Made by a program: the position numbers and the translations under genes
Notes under the pieces: generated by a model
Database searches by the model: none
What the model was told of the DNA's origin: nothing
Seen by the model: the letters and a program-made list of their open reading frames with translations, nothing else
Part shown: one piece after another, positions 25,277-41,467 of the stretch
How the letters are laid out: every line of letters starts with the position of its first letter
Position numbering within the stretch: position 1 is the first letter of the stretch
From: Bacillus halotolerans
GTDB taxonomy: Bacteria; Bacillota; Bacilli; Bacillales; Bacillaceae
Length of the DNA stretch: 64,000 bases
Reading direction: 5' to 3'
Assembly (NCBI RefSeq): GCF_001517105.1
Contig: NZ_LPVF01000008.1
Span: 558,001-622,000 of the forward strand

Positions 25277-26304
25277 TTCTTCGCCATATATTTATTTAAA
25301 AACGAATCGGCGGTTGAAACCTGTGTTCCTTGATAATAGTACTTCACAATCTCATCAACTGTTTTGCCCTCTTTCGCCATAAAATTGGCTCCATACTGGC
25401 TCATTCCCACACCGTGGCCAAAGCCTTTTGTGGTAATGGTAATGGTGTCTCCGTTTCGTTTCCATTCAAAATCAGCTGAATTGAGGCCAAGCTTTTCGCG
25501 TATGTCCCTTCCTTTCAGCGTCTTGCCGTTAATGACGGCTGTTGCCACCTGATGGCCCGGTGTCTCTCCGGTAATTTTTCCGATTGTATTTGACCCATTC
25601 AGCTGGACGCCAAGCTTTTGTTCAAATTGCGCCACTGTAAAGGTTCTGGTGGCCTTATACTTCGGAGACTTTTTATCCCAAGAGCTTTTGACGCTTTTTA
25701 AGTAAGGAATGGCACTTGTCCAATATGCTTCCGCATTTTCTGTATAGCCGTTGCTTGTGGAGAAAAAGGAGGCTTCAATCGGCTGGTTGTTGTACGTTAA
25801 GATTTTGCCTTGCGTACTGGCAACCGCTTCTGTGATTTTTTTCAGCTTTGCTTCATAATCTGCGCCCCACTGTTTCTTCAGCTCCGCTTTGCTTTTGTAC
25901 ACCTGAAACATCTGAGTATCATCCACCAGCGAGCCTTTAGGGGCCTCTACTGCAGAATTTGAAACCATCAGTCTGACAATAAACGTTCTTGCGGCGAGAG
26001 CCTGAGCCTTCAGCGCTTCAGGTTCAAAGGTAGCCGGCATTTCGGAGGCGACGACTCCGATGACATACTCTTCAAGCGGAATATCTTCTACGGATTGATT
26101 GGCGGTTCGATAGACTGGGATAGAAACAGGCGATGCTTTCAATGTTTCCGCTCCTTTTGATTCTTGTATCGTGTTGACTGCTGTCTTTCCTGATTCTCCT
26201 CTGGCCCCGGCTTCTTTATTATGCTGAAACGGGATCACTAAGAGTGTGGGGACCAAGAGAATCAATGCACATAGTACGGATAGTGTGATTGCGAATTGTT
26301 TCAT
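25273..26304 (-). CDS. spoIID: stage II sporulation protein D, engulfment transglycosylase SpoIID
   Basis: 343 residues: one N-terminal membrane helix (about 5-25), a linker, and the SpoIID/LytB domain (EEYVIGVVASEMPATFEPEALKAQALAARTF, with the conserved catalytic Glu in SEMPA). Cleaves glycan strands, working with SpoIIP and SpoIIM to move the mother-cell membrane around the forespore. A sigma-E promoter is visible upstream, fitting mother-cell expression. Confidence 0.96.
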   Translation of the reverse strand: MKQFAITLSVLCALILLVPTLLVIPFQHNKEAGARGESGKTAVNTIQESKGAETLKASPVSIPVYRTANQSVEDIPLEEYVIGVVASEMPATFEPEALKAQALAARTFIVRLMVSNSAVEAPKGSLVDDTQMFQVYKSKAELKKQWGADYEAKLKKITEAVASTQGKILTYNNQPIEASFFSTSNGYTENAEAYWTSAIPYLKSVKSSWDKKSPKYKATRTFTVAQFEQKLGVQLNGSNTIGKITGETPGHQVATAVINGKTLKGRDIREKLGLNSADFEWKRNGDTITITTKGFGHGVGMSQYGANFMAKEGKTVDEIVKYYYQGTQVSTADSFLNKYMAKK

Positions 26305-26341
26305 ATTCAGCTGCCTCCTGCTCGGGATTCGACTCTAGTCT

Positions 26342-26370
26342 AGTCTATGGGCAGGGACAAGCTAATATGA
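26342..26370 (-). promoter_or_regulatory. sigma-E promoter of spoIID
   Basis: Leftward -35 TCATATT (26364-26370), 14 bp, -10 CATAGACT (26342-26349); both fit KMATATT-N14-CATACAMT. Confidence 0.8.
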
Positions 26371-26450
26371 CTCTCCTTTTGGACAGAAACTTTATTTGTC
26401 ATTTACGTATTCTTTTTTGCTATTTTGCGCATAATGATGATAATACACTA

Positions 26451-26490
26451 AAAATAAAAAACCAGTATGCCAGAATGACATACTGATTTT
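26451..26490 (-). terminator. intrinsic terminator of murAA
   Basis: Leftward CAGTATG / CATACTG followed by GTTTTTTATTTTT. Confidence 0.8.
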
Positions 26491-26497
26491 CAATCCT

Positions 26498-27808
26498 TTA
26501 TGCGTTTAAGTCTGAGACAACTTCTTTGCTTTCTTGCTCAGAAGCAGACTCATCGTTTACACGTTCGATGTCTGCGCCAAGACCGGCAAGCTTCTGATGG
26601 AAATCAACATAACCGCGGTCTAAGTGTTTCAGTTCAGTAACACGTGTATGACCTTCAGCCACTAACCCCGCAAGAATCAACGCTGCGCCTGCACGCAAGT
26701 CAGTAGCTGCAACTTCAGCTCCTTGAAGCTGTACAGGGCCGTTAATAATCACAGAACGACCTTCAATTTTGATATCACCATTCATACGGCGGAATTCTTC
26801 CGCATGCATAAAACGGTTTTCAAAAACAGTTTCCGTAATCATGCTTGTGCCGCTTGCACGAAGCAGAAGCGCCATCATTTGTGACTGCATATCAGTCGGG
26901 AATCCAGGGTGAGGCATTGTTTTAATGTCGATCGGTTTCAGTTCTTTCGGACCGATCACACGAAGGCCTTCTCCTTCATCCTTAATCGTAACACCCATCT
27001 CTTCCATTTTTGCGATTAAAGAAGTGAGGTGTTCAGGAACCGCTCCTTTAACTAAAACATTTCCTTCAGTGATTGCAGCGGCAACCATGAATGTGCCCGC
27101 TTCAATACGGTCAGGTATAATATGGTGTCTTACGCCGTGAAGCTTGTCGACTCCTTCAATTTTAATGGTGCCGGTGCCCGCTCCGCGGATTTTTCCGCCC
27201 ATGCCGTTGATATAGTTTGCTAAATCAACGATTTCAGGCTCTTTCGCCACGTTCTCAAGCGTTGTTGTTCCTTCAGCTAAAGCAGCTGCCATAATCAGGT
27301 TTTCTGTTGCTCCCACACTTGGGAAATCCAGATAGATTTTTGCGCCTTGCAGACGGCCTTTTACTTCAGCTTCAATGAAGCCATTACCGACTTTAATTTC
27401 TGCGCCCATTGCTTCAAAGCCTTTTAAATGCTGGTCTATTGGTCTAGATCCAATTGCACATCCGCCTGGAAGCGCTACTCTTGCATGACCTGTACGCGCA
27501 AGAAGCGGCCCCATGACAAGCACAGATGCACGCATTTTACGCACATATTCAAAAGGTGCTTCAGTTTGCAAAGCGTATGAAGCATTTACAGTGACTTCAT
27601 TATTCTCAAAATGCACATCTGCTCCTAAATGACGCAACACTTCATTAATTGTATATACATCGGAGAGCGTAGGTACATCACAAATTACGCTTTTTTCTTC
27701 ACTTGCTAATAAAGATGCAGCGATAACTGGTAAAACGGCATTTTTAGCGCCTTCAACTTTGACTGTGCCGTTTAACTTTTGACCGCCGCGGACGATGATT
27801 TTTTCCAA
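26498..27808 (-). CDS. murAA: UDP-N-acetylglucosamine 1-carboxyvinyltransferase MurAA
   Basis: 436 residues, EPSP-synthase fold ([20 protein letters not shown]). Transfers enolpyruvate to UDP-GlcNAc, the first committed step of peptidoglycan synthesis. The active-site Cys is in the loop [16 protein letters not shown], the target of fosfomycin. The Asp/Glu-rich C-terminal tail ([18 protein letters not shown]) is outside the catalytic fold. A second paralogue, murAB, is in this window at 54672-55961; in B. subtilis MurAA is the essential one. Confidence 0.97.
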   Translation of the reverse strand: MEKIIVRGGQKLNGTVKVEGAKNAVLPVIAASLLASEEKSVICDVPTLSDVYTINEVLRHLGADVHFENNEVTVNASYALQTEAPFEYVRKMRASVLVMGPLLARTGHARVALPGGCAIGSRPIDQHLKGFEAMGAEIKVGNGFIEAEVKGRLQGAKIYLDFPSVGATENLIMAAALAEGTTTLENVAKEPEIVDLANYINGMGGKIRGAGTGTIKIEGVDKLHGVRHHIIPDRIEAGTFMVAAAITEGNVLVKGAVPEHLTSLIAKMEEMGVTIKDEGEGLRVIGPKELKPIDIKTMPHPGFPTDMQSQMMALLLRASGTSMITETVFENRFMHAEEFRRMNGDIKIEGRSVIINGPVQLQGAEVAATDLRAGAALILAGLVAEGHTRVTELKHLDRGYVDFHQKLAGLGADIERVNDESASEQESKEVVSDLNA

Positions 27809-27841
27809 GGTATTCCCCTCCGCGTCCCTAAATTCTCTATA

Positions 27842-28581
27842 TTAATATTCAGTCGTAACGATTGGTGTGCCAACCGTAACGATATGTTTTCCGCCCATTC
27901 CTGCACTTCTAAGTGCAATTTGCAAATTCATTTTATGTTCTGAGGTCATGATAGACTCTTTCCACTCATCTGTATACGCAGAAATAGAAACGAAACTTGG
28001 CTCAACTACATGTTCAACAGATCTTGCTTGAAATTCATTTAATAACTGATTTGCTTTTTTTGCAAAACAATATCCATATTATCATCTAAATGACCATTTA
28101 GACAAGTAAAAATAACTACTTTTTCTTGGAATATCCCGAGTGCCTGCCGTTCAAACTGTTCATATGTATCATTCCAGCTAATCGGTGTCTCAAGACTCAT
28201 TTGCTCATATAATAAATACGAAGTTGGGTTGTGTTTTTTGAGGGTTGTGACAAGCTGCAGTTTAAAAGAAGTATGATTTTTTTTGTCAGTATACGTGCCA
28301 ATGGCCTTTACTATTTGGTCTTCCTGTGCAAGTGCCCAATTATATTGACGATACTCTGATTTTAAACGTTGCACTTTTTGATAAAATTCTTTTTCGGTCA
28401 GAGACATATTTTGTTTTGCATGCAAAGTCCACTTATCAATTGACACATTCTGGCGTTCCATTCCCTCTGCAATTTGTGCTAATGGCGTTAACTCACTCGC
28501 ATGAATCGTATGGAAAACAGCAATGACGAAACTTAATACAACAGATACTATAATAGCATAGCTTACTTGTTTTTTCTTCAT
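27842..28581 (-). pseudogene. ywmB: ywmB interrupted by a -1 frameshift in a poly-A tract
   Basis: The frame from ATG 28581 (AGGGGGAGAG upstream) begins MKKKQVSYAIIVSVVLSFVI, a signal or anchor sequence, and continues normally to DIVLQKK, then runs into QISY and a stop. Adding one A to the seven-A tract (T7 on the + strand, 28055-28061) restores KKANQLLNEFQARSVEHVVE and a normal C-terminus ending TPIVTTEY at 27842, giving about 246 residues, the expected YwmB length. So it is a real deletion, a slippage-prone site, or a sequencing error. YwmB is a conserved Bacillus protein (DUF1779/TATA-box-binding-like fold) of unknown role. Confidence 0.85.
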
Positions 28582-28723
28582 TATGATCTCTCCCCCTAAT
28601 CTCCAGTTTTACCGGAGGCAAGGGGTGCCATACGTGGAATTCTTCGTCAAAACTCGCGTGATTACAGGAAGCGATTTAACCCGCTTCCCCAGCCATTCCC
28701 ATGTTTTCGGCAATCAAAACCTA

Positions 28724-28954
28724 TCAAAATAAATAGGGAAGCTGCTGTGAATAATTAAGGTAATCCAAAAAGAAGTTTCCGACAGTCGTTCCGATTGCAA
28801 TGGTCAGCAAAATCATTAGAAGTCTTGCCTGCAGGACTTTGCCTTTTCTGATTAACGGATCAATATTGACGGCTTGCAGCGCCCACCAAGTGACCGCGAT
28901 AAAAATCAAGTGAACGATAATGCCAATTGCAGCCTGCTGTCCCAATACACTCAT
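28724..28954 (-). CDS. ywzB: DUF1146 membrane protein YwzB
   Basis: 76 residues with two hydrophobic helices (IGIIVHLIFIAVTWWALQAV and LLMILLTIAIGTTVGNFFLDYL) around the conserved motif NIDPLIRKGKVLQARLL. It matches the DUF1146 family found beside ATP synthase operons in Firmicutes. Function unknown. The 140 bp between it and ywmB contain a GGAAGCG/CGCTTCC hairpin (28667-28688) without a T-run. Confidence 0.82.
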   Translation of the reverse strand: MSVLGQQAAIGIIVHLIFIAVTWWALQAVNIDPLIRKGKVLQARLLMILLTIAIGTTVGNFFLDYLNYSQQLPYLF

Positions 28955-29131
28955 CTATACGCACTCCTTTCATCCATTCTCCGCTTTATACCCTTTCTTA
29001 TTATATAAGAAGAAGAGATAAAGATGATACATTTTATACAGAACGGAATATTCATCCAAAACTAGGGCTAATCCCCGCTTAAACAGCGGCTCTTTTGCAT
29101 GGTATACTTTTTTGGAAAGGAGCTGGCAATT

Positions 29132-29605
29132 ATGAATCATTCATTTTTTCAGCCTGAAAAGCAATATGGTGAGGACTTGCCTGTATTTGAGCAGGAATGG
29201 GAAGCAATTGCATTCTATTATGATTATAGACAGTCACAGATTGAAGAACTGAATGAATTGTGTCAGTTTTATAACATTTCTCTCACCCAAACGAGAGAAA
29301 GCCTCGAAGAACTTGAACATCTTTATTTTCAAAGCATACAAGAGCTTTTGCTTGCTGATTGGAATCTTCCTATTGAAGAATTCGAGAAGATGATCAGTGT
29401 TTATCTTATAGATTGTGTGATTGCCCATCACGAAGATGCCGAATGGATCGTAAAGCCTTATCCGTATACAGACGGGGCTTATACAATGGGCTTTAGAAGG
29501 CACCATAAATCATGGCATACCGTGAATTGCTGTGACCGTTTATACTTGCGTCAAAAAGAGAGTCAGCCGCTGCTGTCACTGTTTGATTCTCTTGTGCAGT
29601 CATAA
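29132..29605 (+). CDS. ywmA: conserved protein YwmA of unknown function
   Basis: 157 residues from ATG at 29132, with AAAGGAG eight bases upstream; a start 11 codons earlier lacks a site. A soluble, acidic, mostly helical protein (FEQEWEAIAFYYDYRQSQIEELNEL, TRESLEELEHLYFQSIQELL) rich in aromatic residues. No domain recognised. It converges on atpC with a shared terminator. Confidence 0.75.
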   Translation: MNHSFFQPEKQYGEDLPVFEQEWEAIAFYYDYRQSQIEELNELCQFYNISLTQTRESLEELEHLYFQSIQELLLADWNLPIEEFEKMISVYLIDCVIAHHEDAEWIVKPYPYTDGAYTMGFRRHHKSWHTVNCCDRLYLRQKESQPLLSLFDSLVQS

Positions 29606-29638
29606 AAAAATCCTTCTCTTAATGAGAAGGATTTTTTT
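29604..29638. terminator. bidirectional terminator between ywmA and the atp operon
   Basis: AAAAAAATCCTTCTC / GAGAAGGATTTTTTT, TTAAT loop. Confidence 0.92.
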
Positions 29639-29639
29639 A

Positions 29640-30050
<411 letters not shown>

Positions 30051-30061
30051 CTAGGACCAGT

Positions 30062-32390
<2,329 letters not shown>

Positions 32391-32400
32391 TCATTTGCGT

Positions 32401-32432
32401 AAAAAGAGAGAAAAAGAGAACCTTTTTCTCTC
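32401..32432 (-). other. terminator-like hairpin between atpA and atpG
   Basis: Leftward GAGAGAAAAAG / CTTTTTCTCTC, a perfect 11-bp stem with a 5-base loop, followed by TTTTT. It has intrinsic-terminator form but a weak A-T-rich stem and lies inside the operon, so partial termination or RNA processing is possible. Confidence 0.55.
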
Positions 32433-32445
32433 ATCAGCATTCGAG

Positions 32446-33954
<1,509 letters not shown>

Positions 33955-33970
33955 TTAGGTTTCACCCCTT

Positions 33971-35025
<1,055 letters not shown>

Positions 35026-35126
35026 CTACTACGGCAACTCCCTTCTGCAGGTTTTTCTTTGCTGATCCAGCAGCCGCACTTGTCTCTTTTCAGCCGGCAA
35101 GGCGGGATGCTTATCAGACATAAAGC

Positions 35127-35162
35127 AATGGCGAAGGTTCTCTTGGAATGATCTTCGCCATT
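35127..35162 (-). other. hairpin between atpE and atpF
   Basis: Leftward AATGGCGAAG / CTTCGCCATT, 10-bp stem, 16-base loop, no T-run after it. Such a structure just 3' of atpE could protect upstream mRNA and help raise subunit c output. Confidence 0.5.
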
Positions 35163-35187
35163 TTTAGTTCATATAAGGCTTTTATGC

Positions 35188-35415
<228 letters not shown>

Positions 35416-35445
35416 TTAAAATGTTATCCGTTTGGATATAATGTT

Positions 35446-36571
<1,126 letters not shown>

Positions 36572-36824
36572 CAACTATCTGTCTCCTGATGAAAAAATAA
36601 TATATTTCTTGGATACGGCAAAATCAGCGGTTAACCCTAGTAGAAGACCTTTTTTGTCCGGCAAAACGGGCCTGTTCGAAAAAATCATTCATCCGCAAGC
36701 CTTGCAGGGATGCTGTTTCATTCGCTTAAATAAATCCTCATAAAACGGGTTTTCTGGGAGGATTTACATTGGGGATGAGGACTATAATGAAAGCTATGAA
36801 AACCTTCTCATAATACCCTCGTTT
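36572..36824 (-). other. long 5' leader of the atp operon
   Basis: About 250 nt between the predicted transcript start and atpI, with no clear ORF. It can form AAATCCTC / GAGGATTT around the segment near 36730-36770. Sequence otherwise unremarkable; the upp terminator lies beyond the promoter on the other side. Confidence 0.45.
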
Positions 36825-36853
36825 AGCATACAATAGCCCCTAACATGTGTCAA
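36825..36853 (-). promoter_or_regulatory. sigma-A promoter of the atp operon
   Basis: Leftward TTGACA (36848-36853), 17 bp, TATGCT (36825-36830). Confidence 0.75.
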
Positions 36854-36961
36854 TCTGTTTAAAGTTAAAAAACTTTTTATACTGTAAGCCTCCACAGAAT
36901 GTTCACATTTTCACCTATAATTGTATAGAGATTCACCGAATAGCAAATAACTGGATAACAA

Positions 36962-36988
36962 AAAAGAAAACCCGTTGGCGGGTTTTTC
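36962..36988 (-). terminator. intrinsic terminator of upp
   Basis: Leftward AAAAACCCGCC region: AACCCG / CGGGTT with a short loop and T-rich tail. Confidence 0.8.
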
Positions 36989-36992
36989 TTTT

Positions 36993-37622
36993 TTATTTTG
37001 TTCCGAACATACGGTCTCCTGCGTCTCCGAGACCCGGAACGATATAACCTTTTTCATTTAGTTTTTCATCAAGCGCCGCTATGTAAATATCCACGTCAGA
37101 ATGATGCTTCTGCAATTCTTCCACACCTTCAGGCGCAGCTACGAGACACATGAAACGAATGTTTTTCGCACCGCGTTTTTTCAGGCTGTTAATCGCTTCA
37201 ACTGCGGAACCGCCTGTGGCCAGCATAGGGTCAACCACGATGAATTCACGCTCTTCCACATCAGAAGGAAGCTTCACATAGTATTCCACGGGTTTTAAGG
37301 TTTCAGGATCACGGTACAGACCGACATGTCCCACTTTTGCCGCAGGGATCAGTTTCAAGATGCCTTCAACCATTCCTAAACCTGCTCTGAGAATAGGAAC
37401 AACCCCGAGTTTTTTCCCTGAGATGACTTTTGATTTCGCAGTCTGAACCGGTGTGTTGATATCCACTTCCTCTAGAGGGAGATCACGGGTAATTTCAAAC
37501 GCCATAAGTGTGGCTACTTCGTCTACAAGCTCTCTAAAATCCTTCGTGCCTGTCTCTACATTCCGAATATATGTCAGCTTGTGCTGAATTAAAGGATGAT
37601 CAAATACATAAACCTTTCCCAT
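36993..37622 (-). CDS. upp: uracil phosphoribosyltransferase Upp
   Basis: 209 residues, [24 protein letters not shown]-binding loop [12 protein letters not shown] and the uracil-recognition tail [17 protein letters not shown]. Salvages uracil to UMP. AAAGGAG site before the ATG. It lies downstream of glyA, each with its own terminator. Confidence 0.98.
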   Translation of the reverse strand: MGKVYVFDHPLIQHKLTYIRNVETGTKDFRELVDEVATLMAFEITRDLPLEEVDINTPVQTAKSKVISGKKLGVVPILRAGLGMVEGILKLIPAAKVGHVGLYRDPETLKPVEYYVKLPSDVEEREFIVVDPMLATGGSAVEAINSLKKRGAKNIRFMCLVAAPEGVEELQKHHSDVDIYIAALDEKLNEKGYIVPGLGDAGDRMFGTK

Positions 37623-37713
37623 ACTGTGTTTCAGCTCCTTTTTTATTGTCCCATCGACAATTTCACACTTCTATTGATTCTACAAAAAAGACATTGAGTT
37701 TCAAGGACATCGT

Positions 37714-37750
37714 CAAAAAACCCGCCGGGCATAAGCCCGAGCGGGTTTTT
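37714..37750 (-). terminator. intrinsic terminator of glyA
   Basis: Leftward AAAAACCCGC / GCGGGTTTTTT with an inner CGGGC/GCCCG stem. Confidence 0.9.
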
Positions 37751-37755
37751 CAATC

Positions 37756-39003
37756 TTAGTAATCTAATTCTTTATATAGAGGGAACTTGCCAGTCAGAGC
37801 AGCTACGCGCTGTCTTGCTTCTTCAAGTTTTCCTTCATCTTCGTGGTTTTTCAATGCAAGCGCAATGATGGCACCGACTTCATCCAATGCCTCTCCGTCA
37901 AAACCGCGGCTTGTCACAGCAGCTGTTCCGAGACGGATACCGCTTGTTACGAACGGTTTTTCAGGATCGTATGGAATCGCGTTTTTGTTTGATGTAATCC
38001 CGATTTCATCAAGCACATGCTCTGCAACCTTACCTGTCAGTCCGAGAGAACGAAGATCAACCAGGATGAGGTGGTTGTCAGTTCCGCCGGAAACGAGCTG
38101 AATGCCCTCTTTTGTTAATGATTCTGCAAGACGCTTCGCGTTTGAAATCACATTTTGTGCGTATGTTTTGAAATCATCGCGCAATACTTCGCCGAATGAA
38201 ACAGCTTTTGCGGCAATTACGTGCATCAGCGGTCCGCCTTGAATGCCAGGGAAGATGGACTTATCAATTTTCTTGCCGAACTCTTCACGGCAAAGGATCA
38301 TACCGCCGCGAGGTCCGCGAAGTGTTTTATGTGTCGTTGTTGTCACGAAATCAGCGTAAGGAACCGGGTTTGGATGAAGGCCTGCCGCAACAAGTCCTGC
38401 GATATGCGCCATATCCACCATAAAGTAAGCGCCGACTTCATCAGCAATTTCACGGAATTTCTTGAAGTCGATTGTACGAGGATACGCACTTGCTCCTGCC
38501 ACGATTAGCTTAGGCTTGTGAGCGAGGGCTTTTTCACGCACGTCATCGTAATCAATATGTTGAGTTTCTTTATCTACGCCGTACTCAACAAAGTTATATT
38601 GAACACCGCTGAAGTTAACTGGACTTCCGTGTGTTAAATGACCGCCGTGGGAGAGGTTCATCCCAAGTACAGTATCGCCTTGTTCCAAAATCGTGAAATA
38701 GACAGCCATGTTTGCTTGTGCGCCTGAATGAGGCTGAACGTTTACATGCTCCGCTCCAAAGATTTCCTTCGCGCGGTCACGAGCGATATCTTCAACGACA
38801 TCGACGTGCTCACATCCGCCATAATAGCGTTTGCCAGGATATCCTTCAGCGTATTTGTTTGTTAAAACAGAACCTTGTGCTTCCATAACCGCTTCACTTA
38901 CAAAGTTTTCAGAAGCAATCAATTCGATCTTAGTCTGTTGGCGTTCACGCTCATTTTTAATGGCGTTAAACACCTGTTCGTCTTGCGCAGGTAAATGTTT
39001 CAT
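37756..39003 (-). CDS. glyA: serine hydroxymethyltransferase GlyA
   Basis: 415 residues, PLP enzyme: the Schiff-base Lys is in [13 protein letters not shown], with YYGGCEHVD and [13 protein letters not shown] in the N-terminal half. Converts serine to glycine while charging tetrahydrofolate with one carbon. Upstream lies a PurBox, so purine control by PurR is expected. Confidence 0.98.
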   Translation of the reverse strand: MKHLPAQDEQVFNAIKNERERQQTKIELIASENFVSEAVMEAQGSVLTNKYAEGYPGKRYYGGCEHVDVVEDIARDRAKEIFGAEHVNVQPHSGAQANMAVYFTILEQGDTVLGMNLSHGGHLTHGSPVNFSGVQYNFVEYGVDKETQHIDYDDVREKALAHKPKLIVAGASAYPRTIDFKKFREIADEVGAYFMVDMAHIAGLVAAGLHPNPVPYADFVTTTTHKTLRGPRGGMILCREEFGKKIDKSIFPGIQGGPLMHVIAAKAVSFGEVLRDDFKTYAQNVISNAKRLAESLTKEGIQLVSGGTDNHLILVDLRSLGLTGKVAEHVLDEIGITSNKNAIPYDPEKPFVTSGIRLGTAAVTSRGFDGEALDEVGAIIALALKNHEDEGKLEEARQRVAALTGKFPLYKELDY

Positions 39004-39053
39004 CAGCGAGATCCTCTCCTATCCGTATCCTGTTCTTTGTTTTTACCACCACT

Positions 39054-39083
39054 ATTGTACATGGTTTTTTAGGTCGATGTAAA
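39054..39083 (-). promoter_or_regulatory. glyA promoter
   Basis: Leftward TTTACA (39078-39083), 18 bp, TACAAT (39054-39059). Confidence 0.6.
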
Positions 39084-39149
39084 AGATTATTTTCAAAAAA
39101 ACGAAAATTTTATTGGCAAAAACGAATATTTATAAATTAAATTTAATTT

Positions 39150-39162
39150 AAAGTTCGGAATT
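39150..39162 (-). promoter_or_regulatory. PurBox upstream of glyA
   Basis: Leftward AATTCCGAACTTT fits AWWWCCGAACWWT exactly. A weaker inverted partner (AATATTCGTTTTT) follows about 19 bp closer to the gene. This is the arrangement bound by PurR. Confidence 0.75.
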
Positions 39163-39181
39163 TATTCCAGCGGCGAAAATT

Positions 39182-39209
39182 AAAGAAAAGACTGGCCCAT
39201 GCAGTCCTT
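39182..39209 (-). terminator. terminator of ywlE-rpiB-ywlG
   Basis: Leftward GACTG / CAGTC followed by TTTTCTTT; short stem. Confidence 0.5.
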
Positions 39210-39211
39210 TC

Positions 39212-39754
39212 TCATTCACACTCATAAACTGCCCGCATTCCGCCGATCAGCTTTGGCCTTGTGCGCGCCAATGTCACATGGGCAGCACCGAGACTGTTCT
39301 GAGAAATGCGTACAGGAACAGCAACCGGCTTTAAGTGCATGCCGATAAACGTGTCGCCTATATCTATTCCGGCATCTGCCTGAATGGTTTCTACCAGAAC
39401 AGGAGACTTCATTTGCTTAAACGCATAAGAAGCCATCGCCCCGCCCGCTTTTGGAACAGGTACAGCGGAAACGGCCGGAAGCCTGAACAGCTCGGCCGTT
39501 TCTTCCTCCACTACAAGCGCTCTGTTTAAATGCTCGCAGCATTGAAACGCCAGATGGATTCCCGTTTTTCCCTTCAGCTCTGCAAGTCCGCTGTAGATGC
39601 TTTCCGCGATGTCTGTACTGCCCGATGTGCCGATATGGCTGCCGGCCACTTCGCTTGTGCTGCAGCCAAGGACAAAGAGCTGATTTTCTTTCAATCCCGC
39701 TTTGTCCTGAAACTCTGACAGCATCGTCTTCCACGTTTGTGTGATCTCACTCAT
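39212..39754 (-). CDS. ywlG: conserved protein YwlG (UPF0340/TIGR01440 family)
   Basis: 180 residues. Soluble alpha/beta protein with conserved GCSTSEVAGSHIGTSGS and CCEHLNRALVVE segments, typical of the UPF0340 family that accompanies rpiB and glyA in Firmicutes. Biochemical function unknown. Follows rpiB by 12 bp. Confidence 0.88.
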   Translation of the reverse strand: MSEITQTWKTMLSEFQDKAGLKENQLFVLGCSTSEVAGSHIGTSGSTDIAESIYSGLAELKGKTGIHLAFQCCEHLNRALVVEEETAELFRLPAVSAVPVPKAGGAMASYAFKQMKSPVLVETIQADAGIDIGDTFIGMHLKPVAVPVRISQNSLGAAHVTLARTRPKLIGGMRAVYECE

Positions 39755-39766
39755 TGAGCAGCACCC

Positions 39767-40216
39767 CTACAGGTTTTTCTCTTCATAGTCCGAGATTTTT
39801 CCGATGCGGGTTTGATGTCTTCCGCCAGTAAATTCAGTGGTCAGCCAGATTTTCGCAATTTCACGTGCCAAACCGGGTCCAATCACCCGCTCGCCCATTG
39901 CGAGGATATTAGTATCGTTATGTTCTCTCGTCGCCTTTGCACTGAATGTATCATGTGCCAGCGCACAGCGGATGCCTTTGACTTTATTGGCGGAAATGCT
40001 CATGCCAATGCCTGTCCCGCAAATTAAAATGCCTCTGTCCACTTCACCGTTTACTACTTTCTCGGCCACCGGAAAAGCATAGTCCGGATAATCGACAGAT
40101 CCGCCGCCGCAGTCACAGCCCATATCAACATATTCAATTTGCAATTCGTCCATTAAATCTTTAATTTCGTTTCGAATGTGAACGCCGCCATGATCCGATG
40201 CTATGGCTACTTTCAT
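39767..40216 (-). CDS. rpiB: ribose-5-phosphate isomerase B family protein RpiB (YwlF)
   Basis: 149 residues, LacA/RpiB family. Phosphate-site ASDHGG (Asp9, His10), CGTGIGMSISANKVKGIRCA with the catalytic Cys, and HNDTNILAMGERV. Interconverts ribose-5-P and ribulose-5-P. AGGAGG-like site (GGGAGG) before ATG. Confidence 0.95.
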   Translation of the reverse strand: MKVAIASDHGGVHIRNEIKDLMDELQIEYVDMGCDCGGGSVDYPDYAFPVAEKVVNGEVDRGILICGTGIGMSISANKVKGIRCALAHDTFSAKATREHNDTNILAMGERVIGPGLAREIAKIWLTTEFTGGRHQTRIGKISDYEEKNL

Positions 40217-40373
40217 CAGCTTTTCCTCCCAGCGTGTGTGATGCGGTCCGCCCGCTTTGTTGACCGCGCAGCCTGTCCGCTCATTGATTCACACCATATC
40301 GATGTGCTTTTCACTATATTCTACTCCTTCACGCAGGATTTGCAAATGACCTGTTTTCAGATTCTCTGACAAG

Positions 40374-40826
40374 TTATTTGCCGTCATTTTTCAATCGTTC
40401 TGCCAGCTGCCGAAGAAGCTCTTCAAGCTCATCTCTCGTTTTTTTGTAGATCTCAATGGAGCCGCCAAACGGGTCTATAATATCGCCCCGGCTGCCTGTC
40501 ACATATTCTTTTAGCGTAAACACTTTATCACGATAACGTTCGAATTGGTTGACGATAACCTGTTTGTGCTGGTGGGTCATTGCCAGTACCAAATCTGCCG
40601 ATTCCATATGTTCTTCAGTTAATGGCGAAGAAACATGATTAAGGGCAATGCGCTTTTCAAAAAGCGCTTCGATCGCGTGAGGCGACGCTTTCCCGTTAGG
40701 TGAGGCAAATACGCCTGCCGAGCGGACGCTGACATCCAGCCCTTCCGCTTCTGCAATTGATTTAAAAAGCGCCTCAGCCATTGGACTGCGGCACGTATTT
40801 CCAGTACAGACAAAAATGATGTTCAT
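40374..40826 (-). CDS. ywlE: protein-arginine phosphatase YwlE
   Basis: 150 residues from ATG 40826 (MNIIFVCTGNTCRSPMAEAL); a GTG three codons earlier is part of the GGGGTG site. Low-molecular-weight phosphatase: P-loop Cys7-x5-Arg13, with Thr11 giving arginine-phosphate specificity, and the DPFGGSIE aspartate loop. Reverses McsB arginine phosphorylation that marks proteins for ClpCP. Confidence 0.95.
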   Translation of the reverse strand: MNIIFVCTGNTCRSPMAEALFKSIAEAEGLDVSVRSAGVFASPNGKASPHAIEALFEKRIALNHVSSPLTEEHMESADLVLAMTHQHKQVIVNQFERYRDKVFTLKEYVTGSRGDIIDPFGGSIEIYKKTRDELEELLRQLAERLKNDGK

Positions 40827-40861
40827 GTCAGTCACCCCTTATTTTTTCTATTATATATGAA

Positions 40862-40890
40862 GAAAAAAGAAACGGCGACAGCGTTTCTTT
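40862..40890 (-). terminator. intrinsic terminator of mntP
   Basis: Leftward AAGAAACG / CGTTTCTTTTTT. Confidence 0.85.
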
Positions 40891-40900
40891 TATTGGGATA

Positions 40901-41458
40901 TTAAATTGGCAAAAGCAGCTTAAGGCCAAATACGATTAATATGGTCCCCCCAAGCGCCTCACTGTATGAGCCGAGCCAGGACTGCACTTGCTTTCCGATC
41001 AGCAGGCCCAGCCAAGTCAAAATCATGCTGAAAAGCCCAAACAGGGTAACGGTGAGAAGCGGATGCGAGCCGTATATTCCAAGGCTCAGACCGACGGAGA
41101 AACTATCGAGGCTGACGCCGACTGCAAATAACAATAAGCCAGGCCCAGCCGGTGACATCAAACGTTCTTCTGACTGTTTAAAAGATGCGATCACCATTTG
41201 AACACCGAGAACAAACAGCAGCGAACCCCCGATATATACGGCTACCATGCCGAGGAGCCCTGACAGCATATTTCCCGCCGCCATCCCTCCGAGAGGCATG
41301 ATGACGTGAAAGAGACCGATAATGAATCCAATATAGATGATCTGCTTTTTTCTGAGTTTGACCATGCCCATTCCGAGGCCGACAGAAAAAGCATCCATAC
41401 CTAAAGCAAACGCCATGATGCTTAAGGTAATCAGTTCGCCTATAAACATCTCCGACAT
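40901..41458 (-). CDS. mntP: manganese efflux pump MntP (YwlD)
   Basis: 185 residues from ATG 41458 ([20 protein letters not shown]); other in-frame starts a few codons earlier are possible. Six hydrophobic segments in two repeats, each with the acidic metal motif ([13 protein letters not shown] and [13 protein letters not shown]), as in MntP/DUF204. Exports Mn2+. Its ribosome-binding site AAGGGGG lies in one arm of a long hairpin (41468-41519), suggesting translational control. Confidence 0.9.
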   Translation of the reverse strand: MSEMFIGELITLSIMAFALGMDAFSVGLGMGMVKLRKKQIIYIGFIIGLFHVIMPLGGMAAGNMLSGLLGMVAVYIGGSLLFVLGVQMVIASFKQSEERLMSPAGPGLLLFAVGVSLDSFSVGLSLGIYGSHPLLTVTLFGLFSMILTWLGLLIGKQVQSWLGSYSEALGGTILIVFGLKLLLPI

Positions 41459-41467
41459 CACATACAT

